A DNA stretch of 64,000 nucleotides from Candidatus Polarisedimenticolia bacterium. GTDB taxonomy: Bacteria; Acidobacteriota; Polarisedimenticolia; Gp22-AA2; AA152. The translations under genes and the position numbers were made by a program. This document shows positions 44,801 through 53,246 of this stretch, one piece after another. The stretch lies in NCBI GenBank assembly GCA_036004685.1, contig DASYRE010000051.1, forward strand, positions 1 through 64,000, given 5' to 3'. Every line of letters begins with the position of its first letter. The stretch's first letter is position 1. The notes beneath the pieces were generated by a model. That model had not been told where the DNA came from, did not search any database, and saw only the letters and a program-made list of their open reading frames with translations.

Positions 44801-45798
44801 GAGCTCCGCCCTTCCCCGAGCGCCAGCCCTTCCTGGATCTTCGAGCGAATCTTCCGGACGTAGCGCGCCCGGATGGGCGGGGGATAGCCGGCGGCGCGGA
44901 ACGCGTCGTCGAGCTGGGAGGCGCTCAGGCGATCGAGAAGGCGGCAGGCCCAGACGACGTCGGCGACCTCGAAGTCCTTCACCAGCAGGCGGTGCCGCGC
45001 CTTGTACGCGAAATCGACGCGCCCGTCCCGTACGCCCCGGATCAGCCTCTCGCTTTCGAAGTCATCCACGTTGTTCCGCGTCCCGATGGGCCATTTCGTC
45101 CTCCCGAGCGATCCGCCGACGTCCTGGACGACGTACCGCCGCGCCGGGAACCCGCCCGATTTCTTCTTCACCTTGTAGATCCGGGTGTTGCTCTTCGTGA
45201 AGTCCCAGTTGTTCAGGACCAGGTTCGCGACGACGAGCCCCCGGAAGGGGCGGGTGTCTTCGAAAGGATTGTCCGTCCAGGACCATTCGCCGATCACCTT
45301 GTGGTCCGAGGAGAGCCGGAAGCGCCCCGGCGGCGGCTTCTCCATCCCCCGGCCGCTCACGTTCCACTCCGGCACGAAGTAGGTGGCGGGCTGATGATAG
45401 CCGATCGCCCACAGGATCCGGGAGACGACGACGTCCGACTGGGCCTCCTCGCCCACTTTCACGGCCCATTCTTTACCCTGGGCATCGACCACGTCGTAGC
45501 CGCTGCTGTGGCCTGTCTTGTCGAGTCCGATCACGCGGTAGGTCGCGCCGGACCGGGGAGCAAGGTCCGGTCCTCCCGGGCCGAAGTAGAGGTCCCGCGC
45601 CCGGATGTCGGCGGGCTCCTGCCAGAGCTCCGCCAGCCGCTTTCCTCCTTCGGCGGGGCGCGGCGCCGCGTCGCGCCGGCCTCCGGCGCCGACGTAGACC
45701 ACCAGCAGGACCGGAAGCGCCGCCGACAGGAACGCGCGCCGGGCCGCCGCCGGCCGGCTCATCGTCCGCGCGGAGAATCGCGAGAAGCGCGGCATCAT
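44797..45798 (-). CDS. Predicted exported or membrane-anchored kinase-fold protein
   Basis: About 333 residues. A basic N-terminus and one hydrophobic helix (residues 22-37, AFLSAALPVLLVVYVG) suggest export. The rest resembles the HipA/PI-kinase fold: Lys114 in WAVKVGEEAQSDVVVSRILW as possible ATP-binding lysine, a catalytic-loop-like LVLNNWDFTKSNTRIY (Asn197, Asp199), and VQDVGGSLG (Asp226) as metal-binding site. The substrate is unknown. GGAG six bases before 45798 selects this ATG over that at 45804. It lies 37 bases after the metallophosphoesterase gene and overlaps DUF4956. Confidence 0.75.
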   Translation of the reverse strand: MMPRFSRFSARTMSRPAAARRAFLSAALPVLLVVYVGAGGRRDAAPRPAEGGKRLAELWQEPADIRARDLYFGPGGPDLAPRSGATYRVIGLDKTGHSSGYDVVDAQGKEWAVKVGEEAQSDVVVSRILWAIGYHQPATYFVPEWNVSGRGMEKPPPGRFRLSSDHKVIGEWSWTDNPFEDTRPFRGLVVANLVLNNWDFTKSNTRIYKVKKKSGGFPARRYVVQDVGGSLGRTKWPIGTRNNVDDFESERLIRGVRDGRVDFAYKARHRLLVKDFEVADVVWACRLLDRLSASQLDDAFRAAGYPPPIRARYVRKIRSKIQEGLALGEGRSS

Positions 45799-45835
45799 CG
45801 TCATCTCCGGAACCTGGCCGCTTCTCCCGGCGCCG

Positions 45836-47389
45836 TCAAGGTCCCGCCGCCAGAGGCGCCGGGCCGCGCATCCAGGCGCGCGCCGCATCGCATCCCCGCA
45901 GCCACTCCCGCGTCTGGTTGTCTTTCGAATCCTTCGCTTCCGCTTCCGGGGTTCGATAGATGACCCCGCAGTCGATCGTCCTGCCCGAGGCGGCCAGCGT
46001 CTGGAAGAACAGATCGTCCCCGGCGATCTCGACGATCATGAGCGAGTTGTCGGCATCGTAGCCGAAGGCGGTGAAGTCGTGCGGGCGGAGATCGCCGCGG
46101 CGCACCTTGGCCGAGGCCCCGGCGACGAAGTAGTGGATCCCCCTCTGGGGCTTCGGGCGCTCGTAGAAGTGCTCGTGACCGTTGAAGACGACGTTGACCT
46201 TGTTGTTCACGAGCGGCTCTTCGAGCAGCGCCCGGATCCCCACCGATTCCTTCGCGTGGTAGCCCGAGGAATAGAGGGGATGGTGGAAGAAGCAGATGCG
46301 CCAGCCGTTCTCGCCCGAGAACTCCTTCTCCATCCAGGCGAGCTGCTCCGGATCGCTCGGCTGGTTGCTGTTCAAGGAGACGAATTTCATGTTCCCTTCC
46401 TTGAACGAGTAATAGGGGTGGCCTCCCATGCTGAACGGCTTGAAATCAGCCTGGCCCGCGAGATCGTGGTTCCCGAGCGTGGCGTGGAACTGGATCCGGG
46501 CGTCGAGGAACCTTTTGTAAGGCGTCGTGAACTGCCGGTTGTAGTCGGCTGCCGACTCCAGCCCCGCGTAGAGGTTGTCGCCCAGCATCAGGATGAACTT
46601 GAAGTGGTGGCCCATCGAGTAGAAGCTCCAGAGCATGTCCGCGACCTTCCGCTGGTTCGCGTCGCCCGTGCCGGTGTCGCCGAGGACCGCGAAGCGCACG
46701 GAGCGGAGCCTCTCGGGCATGGCGAAATAAGCGAAGGTCCTGGGGGCGGAGGCGGGAGCGGCCGTCGTCGGCGGGGACTTCGCCGGCGGTTCCGGGAAGG
46801 CGCCCGGGAGGTAGTCGAGCACGACGCCCGCCTCCTTGTCCGCGAGCACCAGCGTCCGGCCGGCGAAGCGGTACTCGAGCTGATCCGGGACGGCCGGGAG
46901 GTCTTCGAGAAGGACCCCGGGGACGGAAGGAATCGACAGTCGGCGGTTCAGCGCGATCTGGGAGGGCGTCGTCTTGTAGATCGAGGGATCGTTCTGCTCC
47001 TCCATCCCGTCGCGGATCGCCCCCGAGGCGGGCCCGCTGAATGCCGCCGCGAGCTGCTTCTTGATGTAATCGCTACCGGGGACGGTGAAGAGATCGCCCA
47101 GCTTCGCCCGGGCACGCATGGACCTGATGCTGACGGCGAGCAGTCCGCGCCGCCGCTCCACCGCCTTCGCCTGCTCCTCAGGGGTCTTGCCCGCGGGGTA
47201 CTTCTTCTCCGCCTCCTGGCGCAGCGGGCCGGTCGCCTCCACGTACCTCTGGAGGCCCGCCTGGAACTCCGCCGCGGCCGGATGGACTTCAGCCGGAGGG
47301 GGCGGCGCCTTGGTCGGGCAGCCGTGCCCGAACTGCACGAAGATCAGAAGCGAAAATGCCAGCGTCCGTGCTTCTCGACCGTATCTCAT
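45836..47389 (-). CDS. Calcineurin-like metallophosphoesterase, exported
   Basis: A 517-residue protein. A short hydrophobic N-terminus (residues 9-20) suggests secretion, and about 200 residues of Pro/Ala-rich and helical sequence precede the catalytic domain. All dinuclear-metal motifs are present: GDTGTGD (237-243), GDN (270-272), GNHD (306-309), HH (369-370) and GHEHFYER (404-411). The purple-acid-phosphatase-like arrangement suggests a phosphomonoesterase or nucleotide/phosphodiester hydrolase. It lies 45 bases after the SixA-like gene, same strand. Confidence 0.9.
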   Translation of the reverse strand: MRYGREARTLAFSLLIFVQFGHGCPTKAPPPPAEVHPAAAEFQAGLQRYVEATGPLRQEAEKKYPAGKTPEEQAKAVERRRGLLAVSIRSMRARAKLGDLFTVPGSDYIKKQLAAAFSGPASGAIRDGMEEQNDPSIYKTTPSQIALNRRLSIPSVPGVLLEDLPAVPDQLEYRFAGRTLVLADKEAGVVLDYLPGAFPEPPAKSPPTTAAPASAPRTFAYFAMPERLRSVRFAVLGDTGTGDANQRKVADMLWSFYSMGHHFKFILMLGDNLYAGLESAADYNRQFTTPYKRFLDARIQFHATLGNHDLAGQADFKPFSMGGHPYYSFKEGNMKFVSLNSNQPSDPEQLAWMEKEFSGENGWRICFFHHPLYSSGYHAKESVGIRALLEEPLVNNKVNVVFNGHEHFYERPKPQRGIHYFVAGASAKVRRGDLRPHDFTAFGYDADNSLMIVEIAGDDLFFQTLAASGRTIDCGVIYRTPEAEAKDSKDNQTREWLRGCDAARAWMRGPAPLAAGP

Positions 47390-47434
47390 GGAACCATCCC
47401 GAAGCTTTTCCTCGCATCGCGGGAAAGGCTTTCT

Positions 47435-47947
47435 CTAGGGCTTTCGTGAGCCGAGCATGCGGAGCATGCGCGGCGTGGCTTGGAACAGGAGCCGGCCTCC
47501 TCCCGGGGCCGGACTGTCCGGCAACTCGATGCAGCACAATCCCCCCTTCTTCCACTTCATCATGACGGCGGGGGCGCCGCTGAGCAGGAGGCCGGCGAAC
47601 TTCGAGAGATCCGGCTCGTGGCCCACGAGGACGATTTCGTCCCGGCCGTTCTTGTTCTTCAGGGATCGGATGATGCGGAACGGATCCCGTCCCGGCGCGA
47701 GCGCCTGCTCGACGCGGACCTTGGCCTTCGGTTTCATCGCGGCAGCGACGATATCGGCCGTCTGCTTGGCGCGGACCAAGGGGCTGGAATGAATCACCTT
47801 CGGCTCGATCCCGAGCTTGCGCAGCCCTCCCGCCGCGGCGCGCATGCGCAGCCGCCCGCGCCGCGTCAGCGGCCGGGCATCGTCGTCCGGAAAGCGGTGC
47901 GGATCCCGGGCGCAGGCGATGGCGTGGCGGAGGAGGTAGAGTTTCAT
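47435..47947 (-). CDS. sixA: SixA-type histidine phosphatase
   Basis: A 170-residue histidine-phosphatase-superfamily protein: phospho-accepting His in LYLLRHAIA, Arg in SSPLVRAKQTADIV, and the second catalytic His in VLVGHEPDLSKF. SixA enzymes remove phosphate from phosphohistidine proteins; members next to polyphosphate or CHAD genes are common, so the real target may be different. The start overlaps the stop of the second thymidylate-kinase-like gene by four bases (ATGA), proving cotranslation. Confidence 0.9.
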   Translation of the reverse strand: MKLYLLRHAIACARDPHRFPDDDARPLTRRGRLRMRAAAGGLRKLGIEPKVIHSSPLVRAKQTADIVAAAMKPKAKVRVEQALAPGRDPFRIIRSLKNKNGRDEIVLVGHEPDLSKFAGLLLSGAPAVMMKWKKGGLCCIELPDSPAPGGGRLLFQATPRMLRMLGSRKP

Positions 47948-48792
47948 GGAAGTTCTCCTTCAGGGCTTCCGTCGGCCGCTTGGCGGTCCGGAGGGGGTGT
48001 TCCCCTCCCCGCTTTTCTCATCGCCGGTTCCGGCTCGAAGAGCAAGGGGCGCAGGGCCGCGAGGCTCTCCGTCAGCGTGGTCACCCTTCTCCTCTCCAGC
48101 AGCGACTGCACGCGCCGGCGGATCCTCGCCTGAATCTCCGCCTCGCTCCGGGTGGCGTCGACCGTCACGAAGCCGAATTCCCGGGACATCCGGTTGTACT
48201 CGCGGATGAGCCGCCATTGATATTTGCGGAACGACTCGAAGAGATCCATGCCTAGGTGCAGGTCCATCCCCGCCTCCCAGTAATCGATTCCGCGAGCCCG
48301 CAGGACCCGGGGGAGCAGGGTGTCGACGTCGATCTTGAGGTAAAGGACGAGCTCGGGGACGAGCGCGAAGCCGAAGACGTTCCGGATCCAGGCCGGATCC
48401 GCCCCGCGCACCACGCTGCGGGCGAAAGCGGTGTACATGTACCGGTCGGCCAGGACGACGAATCCCGAGCGCAGCGCCGGGATGATGATCTTCTCCATCC
48501 GGTCGGCGAAATCGGTCGCGTACAGCAGGCTGAAGGTGAGCTGGTTCAGCCGGTGTCCGGCCTTGGCGGCGCCGATCGTCTCGGACATCAGCTCCGAGCG
48601 CGTCCACCCCGTCTCGATCACGCCGTAGCCCTGGACTTCGAGCCACTCCTTCAGCAGGCTCACCTGGACGGAGCGTCCGACCCCGTCGGTTCCCTCGATC
48701 GTGATCAGCGTGCCGTTGAGATTCGCCAGATCGAGGTACGGCAGGCCGTAGCCGAACTGGGGCCGGCTGGATGGATTTCCGCTCATGCCCAC
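47944..48792 (-). CDS. Thymidylate-kinase-like protein with altered P-loop
   Basis: A 282-residue Tmk-fold protein. The P-loop reads EGTDGVGRSVQ: Arg40 replaces the invariant Lys and Val replaces Thr. Other Tmk features remain (ATDFADRMEKII, VLADRYMYTAFAR, LVLYLKIDVDTLL). It is about 30% longer than usual at the C-terminus. Lys-to-Arg in a Walker A motif generally weakens catalysis, so the protein may bind but not phosphorylate nucleotides, or use another phosphate donor. It is preceded by the intact paralogue, which it overlaps by ten bases. Confidence 0.88.
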   Translation of the reverse strand: MGMSGNPSSRPQFGYGLPYLDLANLNGTLITIEGTDGVGRSVQVSLLKEWLEVQGYGVIETGWTRSELMSETIGAAKAGHRLNQLTFSLLYATDFADRMEKIIIPALRSGFVVLADRYMYTAFARSVVRGADPAWIRNVFGFALVPELVLYLKIDVDTLLPRVLRARGIDYWEAGMDLHLGMDLFESFRKYQWRLIREYNRMSREFGFVTVDATRSEAEIQARIRRRVQSLLERRRVTTLTESLAALRPLLFEPEPAMRKAGRGTPPPDRQAADGSPEGELP

Positions 48793-49475
48793 GCCTCCCT
48801 CTCCTCGCCCAGCGACAGCAGCCGGTTCACGTGCAGTCTCACCCGCTGCTGCTGGCTGTCGATGCTCCGGGTTCCGTCGACGACTTGGAACCGGTACTGC
48901 GGCGCCATGCGATCGTATTCCTTCAGGACTCTTCCCTGGAAGAGGCGAAAGCTCTCGACCGGATTCTCGCTCAGCCCGAGGTCCATCCCGGCCTCATAGA
49001 ACTTGATCTTGTCCCGGCTCCCGAGGATCCTCTCCACCGCCACGTCGAGAGGAACGCGGAAATAGAGGATGAGATCGGGCTCCACGGCGAAGGAGTACAG
49101 GTCACGCACCCATTGCGGATGAACGCCGCGCGCCAAGTCGCGAGCGAGCGCCGTGTAGACGTAACGGTCGGCGAGAACGGTCATTCCCGCTTTTAGATAG
49201 GGGGTGATGTGGTACGTCAGGCGGTCGGCGAAGTCGGTGGCGTGCAACAGGCTGAAGGTGCTCGGCGTCAGGAGGTTCTTCTTCTTGCCTCGCTTGGTCG
49301 CCTGCCGGACGAGGCTGGAGGAGTTCCATTCGGTGAAGGAGACCTCGACGCCGAGCGACAGGAGCCACTTCTGCAGGAGCTGGATCTGAGTGCTCTTTCC
49401 GGACCCGTCGATCCCCTCCACCACGATGAGCCTGCCGCGGGGAGCCTCGCGCCTTTGTGCCCGAACCCGCACCAT
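48783..49475 (-). CDS. Thymidylate-kinase-like protein, intact P-loop
   Basis: A 230-residue P-loop kinase with GIDGSGKSTQ (21-30) intact, plus ATDFADRLTYHI, VLADRYVYTALARDLARG and ILYFRVPLDVA. The DR-Y loop differs from housekeeping Tmk (usually DRY-x-x-SSxAYQ), so this may be a specialised paralogue rather than the essential dTMP kinase. Similar tandem kinases occur near polyphosphate genes in some genomes as I recall. It is the first of seven minus-strand genes. Confidence 0.85.
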   Translation of the reverse strand: MVRVRAQRREAPRGRLIVVEGIDGSGKSTQIQLLQKWLLSLGVEVSFTEWNSSSLVRQATKRGKKKNLLTPSTFSLLHATDFADRLTYHITPYLKAGMTVLADRYVYTALARDLARGVHPQWVRDLYSFAVEPDLILYFRVPLDVAVERILGSRDKIKFYEAGMDLGLSENPVESFRLFQGRVLKEYDRMAPQYRFQVVDGTRSIDSQQQRVRLHVNRLLSLGEEREAWA

Positions 49476-49908
49476 GATCGGCCCCTTTTCGAAAATGCAA
49501 CGTCCGCTTCGGGATCACCGAACGACTTTCATCATGCAAGCGCTGCGCCGTTCATCCTCCCGGAGACCCAGAGCGATTCCCCGCCCGCGCGCCCCTCGCA
49601 AACCGTGCCCCGGCAATTCCCTGGCAATTTCTTGGCGCCCTCCCGCCCAGCCCGCGCCACGTCACGGGCAGCTTCGGCGCCTGCGATTTGTAGAAAATAC
49701 AGCGCCTTCGGGCGTCCGGAAAGGCCCTGGATCGCGGGAAAAGGGTGCCCAAGGCGCTGGAGCGGGCCCGCTCAGCCCTTTCAGCGAGTGGCATGCCCCT
49801 TGCGAAATACGCCGACGTTGGCCTCGCTCGAACGCATCGATCGGAGGCCATGGGGAGCAAGCGCCCAGGCACCCGGGGTTTCAGCAGCCCGGGAGAAGGA
49901 GAAATCCG
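49476..49908. other. 433-base divergent intergenic region
   Basis: It lies between the phosphotransfer cluster (minus) and the CsbD gene (plus). The CsbD side has the sigma-54 element at 49789. No gene was recognised. Reverse-strand promoter signals for the seven-gene cluster are not obvious; the AT-richer piece 49690-49710 is one candidate. Confidence 0.5.
49789..49803 (+). promoter_or_regulatory. Sigma-54 promoter element before the CsbD gene
   Basis: TGGCAT-GCCCC-TTGC followed by G matches the consensus at both ends, about 106 bases upstream of the ATG at 49909. Its first eleven bases are identical to the element before YceI. Confidence 0.72.
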
Positions 49909-50124
49909 ATGAACAGCGACATTCTCGAGGGCAAGTGGACGCAGCTCCGGGGCAAGGTGAAGGAATGGTGGGGAAAGCTCACCGACGACGATCTCGACAA
50001 GATCGCGGGCAAGCGAGACCGGCTTCTCGGCTACCTGCAGACTCGATATGGGTACGCGAAAGATCGGGCCGAGGATGAGCTGGATCGCCGCCTGAGCAAC
50101 TACACATCCGATTCGGATGCGTAG
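49909..50124 (+). CDS. CsbD-family stress protein
   Basis: A 71-residue hydrophilic protein with the CsbD core (ILEGKWTQLRGKVKEWWGKLTDDDLDKIAGKRDRL shortened here to its ends: ILEGKWTQ ... IAGKRDRLLG). CsbD proteins are SigB- or RpoS-induced in other bacteria; their mechanism is unknown. The ATG follows AGAAGGAGAAATCCG. A sigma-54 element precedes it. The AI-2E transporter starts six bases after the stop, so the two are probably cotranscribed. Confidence 0.93.
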   Translation: MNSDILEGKWTQLRGKVKEWWGKLTDDDLDKIAGKRDRLLGYLQTRYGYAKDRAEDELDRRLSNYTSDSDA

Positions 50125-50130
50125 AACGAC

Positions 50131-51369
50131 ATGGGGTCGAAAGCCGACGTTTGGCGTCGGCTAGTCCCGCAAGGAGAGCGACAAGCGTCTTCCGGTGAAG
50201 AGCCAGGCTCTCTGACCGAGGCGCGAGACACTCTTCAGACGGATACGGGGACCGGCGCTTCTCCCGGCCAGGAGAAAGCGACCGGTCCCCTGAGACCCCG
50301 GCTCCGGTGGCCCCTCACGCTGCTGACAATCCTCCTGCTGGTCTTCACGCTCCAAACTGCCAAGGCCTTCCTGATTCCCCTCGTCCTCGGAACCTTCATC
50401 TCCTACACCCTCGAGCCGGTGGTGCGTCTCCTCGTGCGGCTGCGGATCCCCCGGTCGCTCGCGGTGACCGTTTTGATGCTGGGTCTCCTGGTCCTCGGCG
50501 GCGTCACCGTCTACAACCTGCGCGATGAGGCGATGCAGGCCGTCGACGTCCTTCCCGAGGCGGCTCGCAGGCTGCGCCTCGTCCTGAGAGCGCAGACCGG
50601 AATCAGTCCCATCGAGAAAGTCCAAGAGGCCGCGACCCAGATCGAGAAGGCGGCGACCGAAACCACCGCCGCCGAGCCGCCGCCGCAGGGAGTGATGCGG
50701 GTCCAGGTCGAGCAGCCCCCGTTCCGCGCCGCCGACCATCTCCTTTGGGGCGGCACGCAGATGCTCGGTCTGACCCTCCAGGCCGTGATCGTCTTCTTCT
50801 TCGTCTTCTTCCTCCTGCTCTCGGGAGACCTGTTCCGGCGGAAAATGGTGAAGATCGTGGGACCGGCCTTGTCGAAGAAGAAGATGAGCCTTCTCATCCT
50901 CGAGGACATCGACCGCCAGATCACCCGGTATCTGCTCGTCACGTTCTTCAAGAGCGCGACCGTGGGGCTGGCGACCTGGGGCGCCCTGACGTGGCTCGGC
51001 GTCCAGCAGGCCGCTTTCTGGGGCCTGATCGCGGCCGTCTTCAACACCATCCCCTACTTCGGACCCCTCGCCGTGAACGTGGCGGTGGGCATCGTCGCCT
51101 TCCTGCAATTCGGGACGCTGTCGATGACGGCGGCCGTCGCGGGGGTCGTCCTGCTGATTGCGACGCTGGAAGGGTGGCTGCTGGCGCCCTGGCTGACGGG
51201 GTTGGCGGTGCGGATGAATCAGGTGGCCGTGTTCATCGGCCTGTTCTTTTGGTCCTGGATCTGGGGAGTCGCGGGGATGCTACTGGCCGTGCCGATGATG
51301 ACGGCCATGAAGGCGGTGTGCGACCGGGTTGACGCGCTTCATCCCATCGGCGAGCTGCTGGGCGAATGA
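50131..51369 (+). CDS. AI-2E/PerM-family (UPF0118) transporter
   Basis: A 412-residue membrane protein. After a 55-residue charged tail come the paired helices typical of the family (LTLLTILLLVFTLQTAKAF; SLAVTVLMLGLLVLGG), a large extracytoplasmic loop (about 140-205), and the C-terminal block with FNTIPYFGPLAVNVAVG and the last helices. Members export autoinducer-2 or move ions; the substrate here is unknown. It is immediately downstream of csbD. Its last 137 bases overlap the 3' end of the convergent hybrid kinase frame. Confidence 0.9.
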   Translation: MGSKADVWRRLVPQGERQASSGEEPGSLTEARDTLQTDTGTGASPGQEKATGPLRPRLRWPLTLLTILLLVFTLQTAKAFLIPLVLGTFISYTLEPVVRLLVRLRIPRSLAVTVLMLGLLVLGGVTVYNLRDEAMQAVDVLPEAARRLRLVLRAQTGISPIEKVQEAATQIEKAATETTAAEPPPQGVMRVQVEQPPFRAADHLLWGGTQMLGLTLQAVIVFFFVFFLLLSGDLFRRKMVKIVGPALSKKKMSLLILEDIDRQITRYLLVTFFKSATVGLATWGALTWLGVQQAAFWGLIAAVFNTIPYFGPLAVNVAVGIVAFLQFGTLSMTAAVAGVVLLIATLEGWLLAPWLTGLAVRMNQVAVFIGLFFWSWIWGVAGMLLAVPMMTAMKAVCDRVDALHPIGELLGE

Positions 51370-53056
51370 TCGTCGGGCCTTCGGAACGGGAATCGCCCGC
51401 GGTTGCGTTCGACGCCGCGAGCCGGCGGCGTCGGTGGACCCGCGGCGCCTTCGGAGCCGGGACCGATGGCGGAGAGGAGGCGGACTGCTTGACGGAGGCG
51501 AGGATCCGCGTCAGGACTGCCGGATCGGCGGGCTTGACCAGGTGGTGGTCGAAACCCGCCTCCTGCGCGAGGCGGACGTCCTTTTCCTCGCCCCACCCCG
51601 TCAGGGCGATCAAGACGATGTCCTTCCCCCAGGGCTGGCGGCGGATCTCTCGGGCCGCGTCGTAGCCGCTCATCTTGGGCAGGCCGATGTCGAGGAGAAC
51701 GACGTCGGGGCGGTACTCCTCCGCCGCGGCGATCGCCGCCAGGCCATCGTGAGTCGTGCGCACGTCGTTGCCGAGGTTCCCCAGGAGCAGCCCCAGGCTG
51801 GTGGCGCAGTCCGGGATGTCGTCCACGACCAGGATGCGCAGGGAGGACTCGGGAAGGACCGCCCGCTCCTCGCCCAGGGCCGCCTTCTGTCGTATCTCCA
51901 CCGGCTGGGTGGCGACCGGGAGGTGGACGACGAACTCGCTCCCCTTCCCTTCCCCCTCGCTGTGGACGTCGATCGTTCCACCGTGCAGGTCGACCAGCCT
52001 CCGCACCAGGGTCAGGCCGATTCCCAGCCCGCCCCGGGAGCGGTTCAGGGAACGGTCCACCTGGGTGAACATCTCGAAGATGTGGGGCATCATCGCGGCA
52101 GGGATGCCGATCCCGTTGTCCCGCACCTTGACGACCGCGTCGTTTCCTTCCCGATCGGCGGTCAGCCAAATCCTTCCGCCCCTCTCCGTGTACTTGGCGG
52201 CATTGCCGAGCAGGTTCGAGATCACCTGCGCCAGCCGGGTGAGGTCGCCGTCCAGGAAGATCGGGCGCGACGCGGCGGTCACGATGAATTCATGCCCGCA
52301 GGCGTCGATGACCGGCCGGCTCGTCTCGACCGCCTCCTCGATCACTTCGGCCAGCTCGACCCGCTCCCGGCGCAGCTCCAGCTTGTCCCCGCTGATGCGC
52401 GCCACGTCGAGCAGGTCCTCGATGAGCCGGGCCATCTGCTGGACTTGCCGGTCGATGACGCCCAGGGCCCATTGCAGCTCCGGAATCAGCCCGCCCTTGA
52501 GATGGAGCACCTGGACGGCGTTGCGGATCGGCGCGAGCGGGTTCCGCAGCTCGTGCGCCAGGGTGGCCAGGAACTCGTTCTTGGCGCGATCCGCCTTCTT
52601 CAGCTTCTCTTCGGCTTGCTTCAGCTCGCTCACGTCCACCAGAACGTTGACGGCGCCGAGAAGCGTGCCCGAGTCGTCCCGGAACGGATAGGCATGGGCG
52701 AGAGCGGTGAACCGCTTTCCGTCGGGCCGCTCGATGACGATTTCCTCGCCCAGGAATTCGCGATTGTTCTGCAAGGCGAGCGCCATCCAGCATTGATCGT
52801 GAGTGATCGGATCGCCATCGCTGGAAAAAAGCCGGAACGAGCCGCAGAAGCGGCTTTGGGGATCTCCGAGCTTCGGAGTGTGTCCCCACAGGTCGGCCGC
52901 GTGCTGGTTGAAATAAGTGATGAGGCCGTCAGGATCGCAGGTGTAGGCTGCCGCGGGGAGGTTGTCCAGCAGGCGCTGAAACTGATCTCCCCCCCGGGCA
53001 TGCAATGCATCGATTTGTCTTCTCGCGAGCCCTTCCTCGTTTTGCTCTTTTGTCAT
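51233..53056 (-). CDS. PAS hybrid histidine kinase
   Basis: A 607-residue soluble kinase. One PAS domain (about 25-150: LDNLPAAAYTCDPDGLITYFN), HisKA with His168 (AHELRNPLAPI), ATPase with DNGIGIPAAM and GGLGIGLTLV, and a receiver with Asp456 (LLDIGLPKMSG). The ATG at 53056 is chosen for the GAGGAGC upstream. About 80 residues after the receiver are a Ser/Pro/Arg-rich tail that overlaps the transporter gene and looks like read-through rather than domain. It is a close paralogue of the kinase at the right edge of the window. Confidence 0.9.
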   Translation of the reverse strand: MTKEQNEEGLARRQIDALHARGGDQFQRLLDNLPAAAYTCDPDGLITYFNQHAADLWGHTPKLGDPQSRFCGSFRLFSSDGDPITHDQCWMALALQNNREFLGEEIVIERPDGKRFTALAHAYPFRDDSGTLLGAVNVLVDVSELKQAEEKLKKADRAKNEFLATLAHELRNPLAPIRNAVQVLHLKGGLIPELQWALGVIDRQVQQMARLIEDLLDVARISGDKLELRRERVELAEVIEEAVETSRPVIDACGHEFIVTAASRPIFLDGDLTRLAQVISNLLGNAAKYTERGGRIWLTADREGNDAVVKVRDNGIGIPAAMMPHIFEMFTQVDRSLNRSRGGLGIGLTLVRRLVDLHGGTIDVHSEGEGKGSEFVVHLPVATQPVEIRQKAALGEERAVLPESSLRILVVDDIPDCATSLGLLLGNLGNDVRTTHDGLAAIAAAEEYRPDVVLLDIGLPKMSGYDAAREIRRQPWGKDIVLIALTGWGEEKDVRLAQEAGFDHHLVKPADPAVLTRILASVKQSASSPPSVPAPKAPRVHRRRRLAASNATAGDSRSEGPTIIRPAARRWDEARQPGRTPPSWPSSSARPVASPRLPRSRTKRTGR

Positions 53057-53203
53057 TTCTTCGCTCCTCGCCGTTGCCGTGAAGCAATAATGAAAATGTA
53101 ATTTCTTCAAATTACCAAGGTCGTCCCCCACGCGCAGACACCATTCCCCGCTCCGGAGTCTTGCGGGACCGGAGCACGACGAGGCCTTCTTCTCCGCTTT
53201 GGG

Positions 53204-53241
53204 TCGGCCGGCTCACTCCGCTCGGAATTGAAGCCGGCCGA
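53204..53241 (-). terminator. Hairpin after the CELCG protein gene
   Basis: TCGGCCGGCT (53204-53213) pairs perfectly with AGCCGGCCGA (53232-53241), six bases beyond the stop of the 77-residue gene on the minus strand. No T-run follows. Confidence 0.6.
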
Positions 53242-53246
53242 GCCGC

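Noticed and set aside
49640-49660. TGGCAATTTCTTGGC as a sigma-54 site
   Set aside because: The -12 half is shifted by one base, so the GG-GC spacing does not fit.
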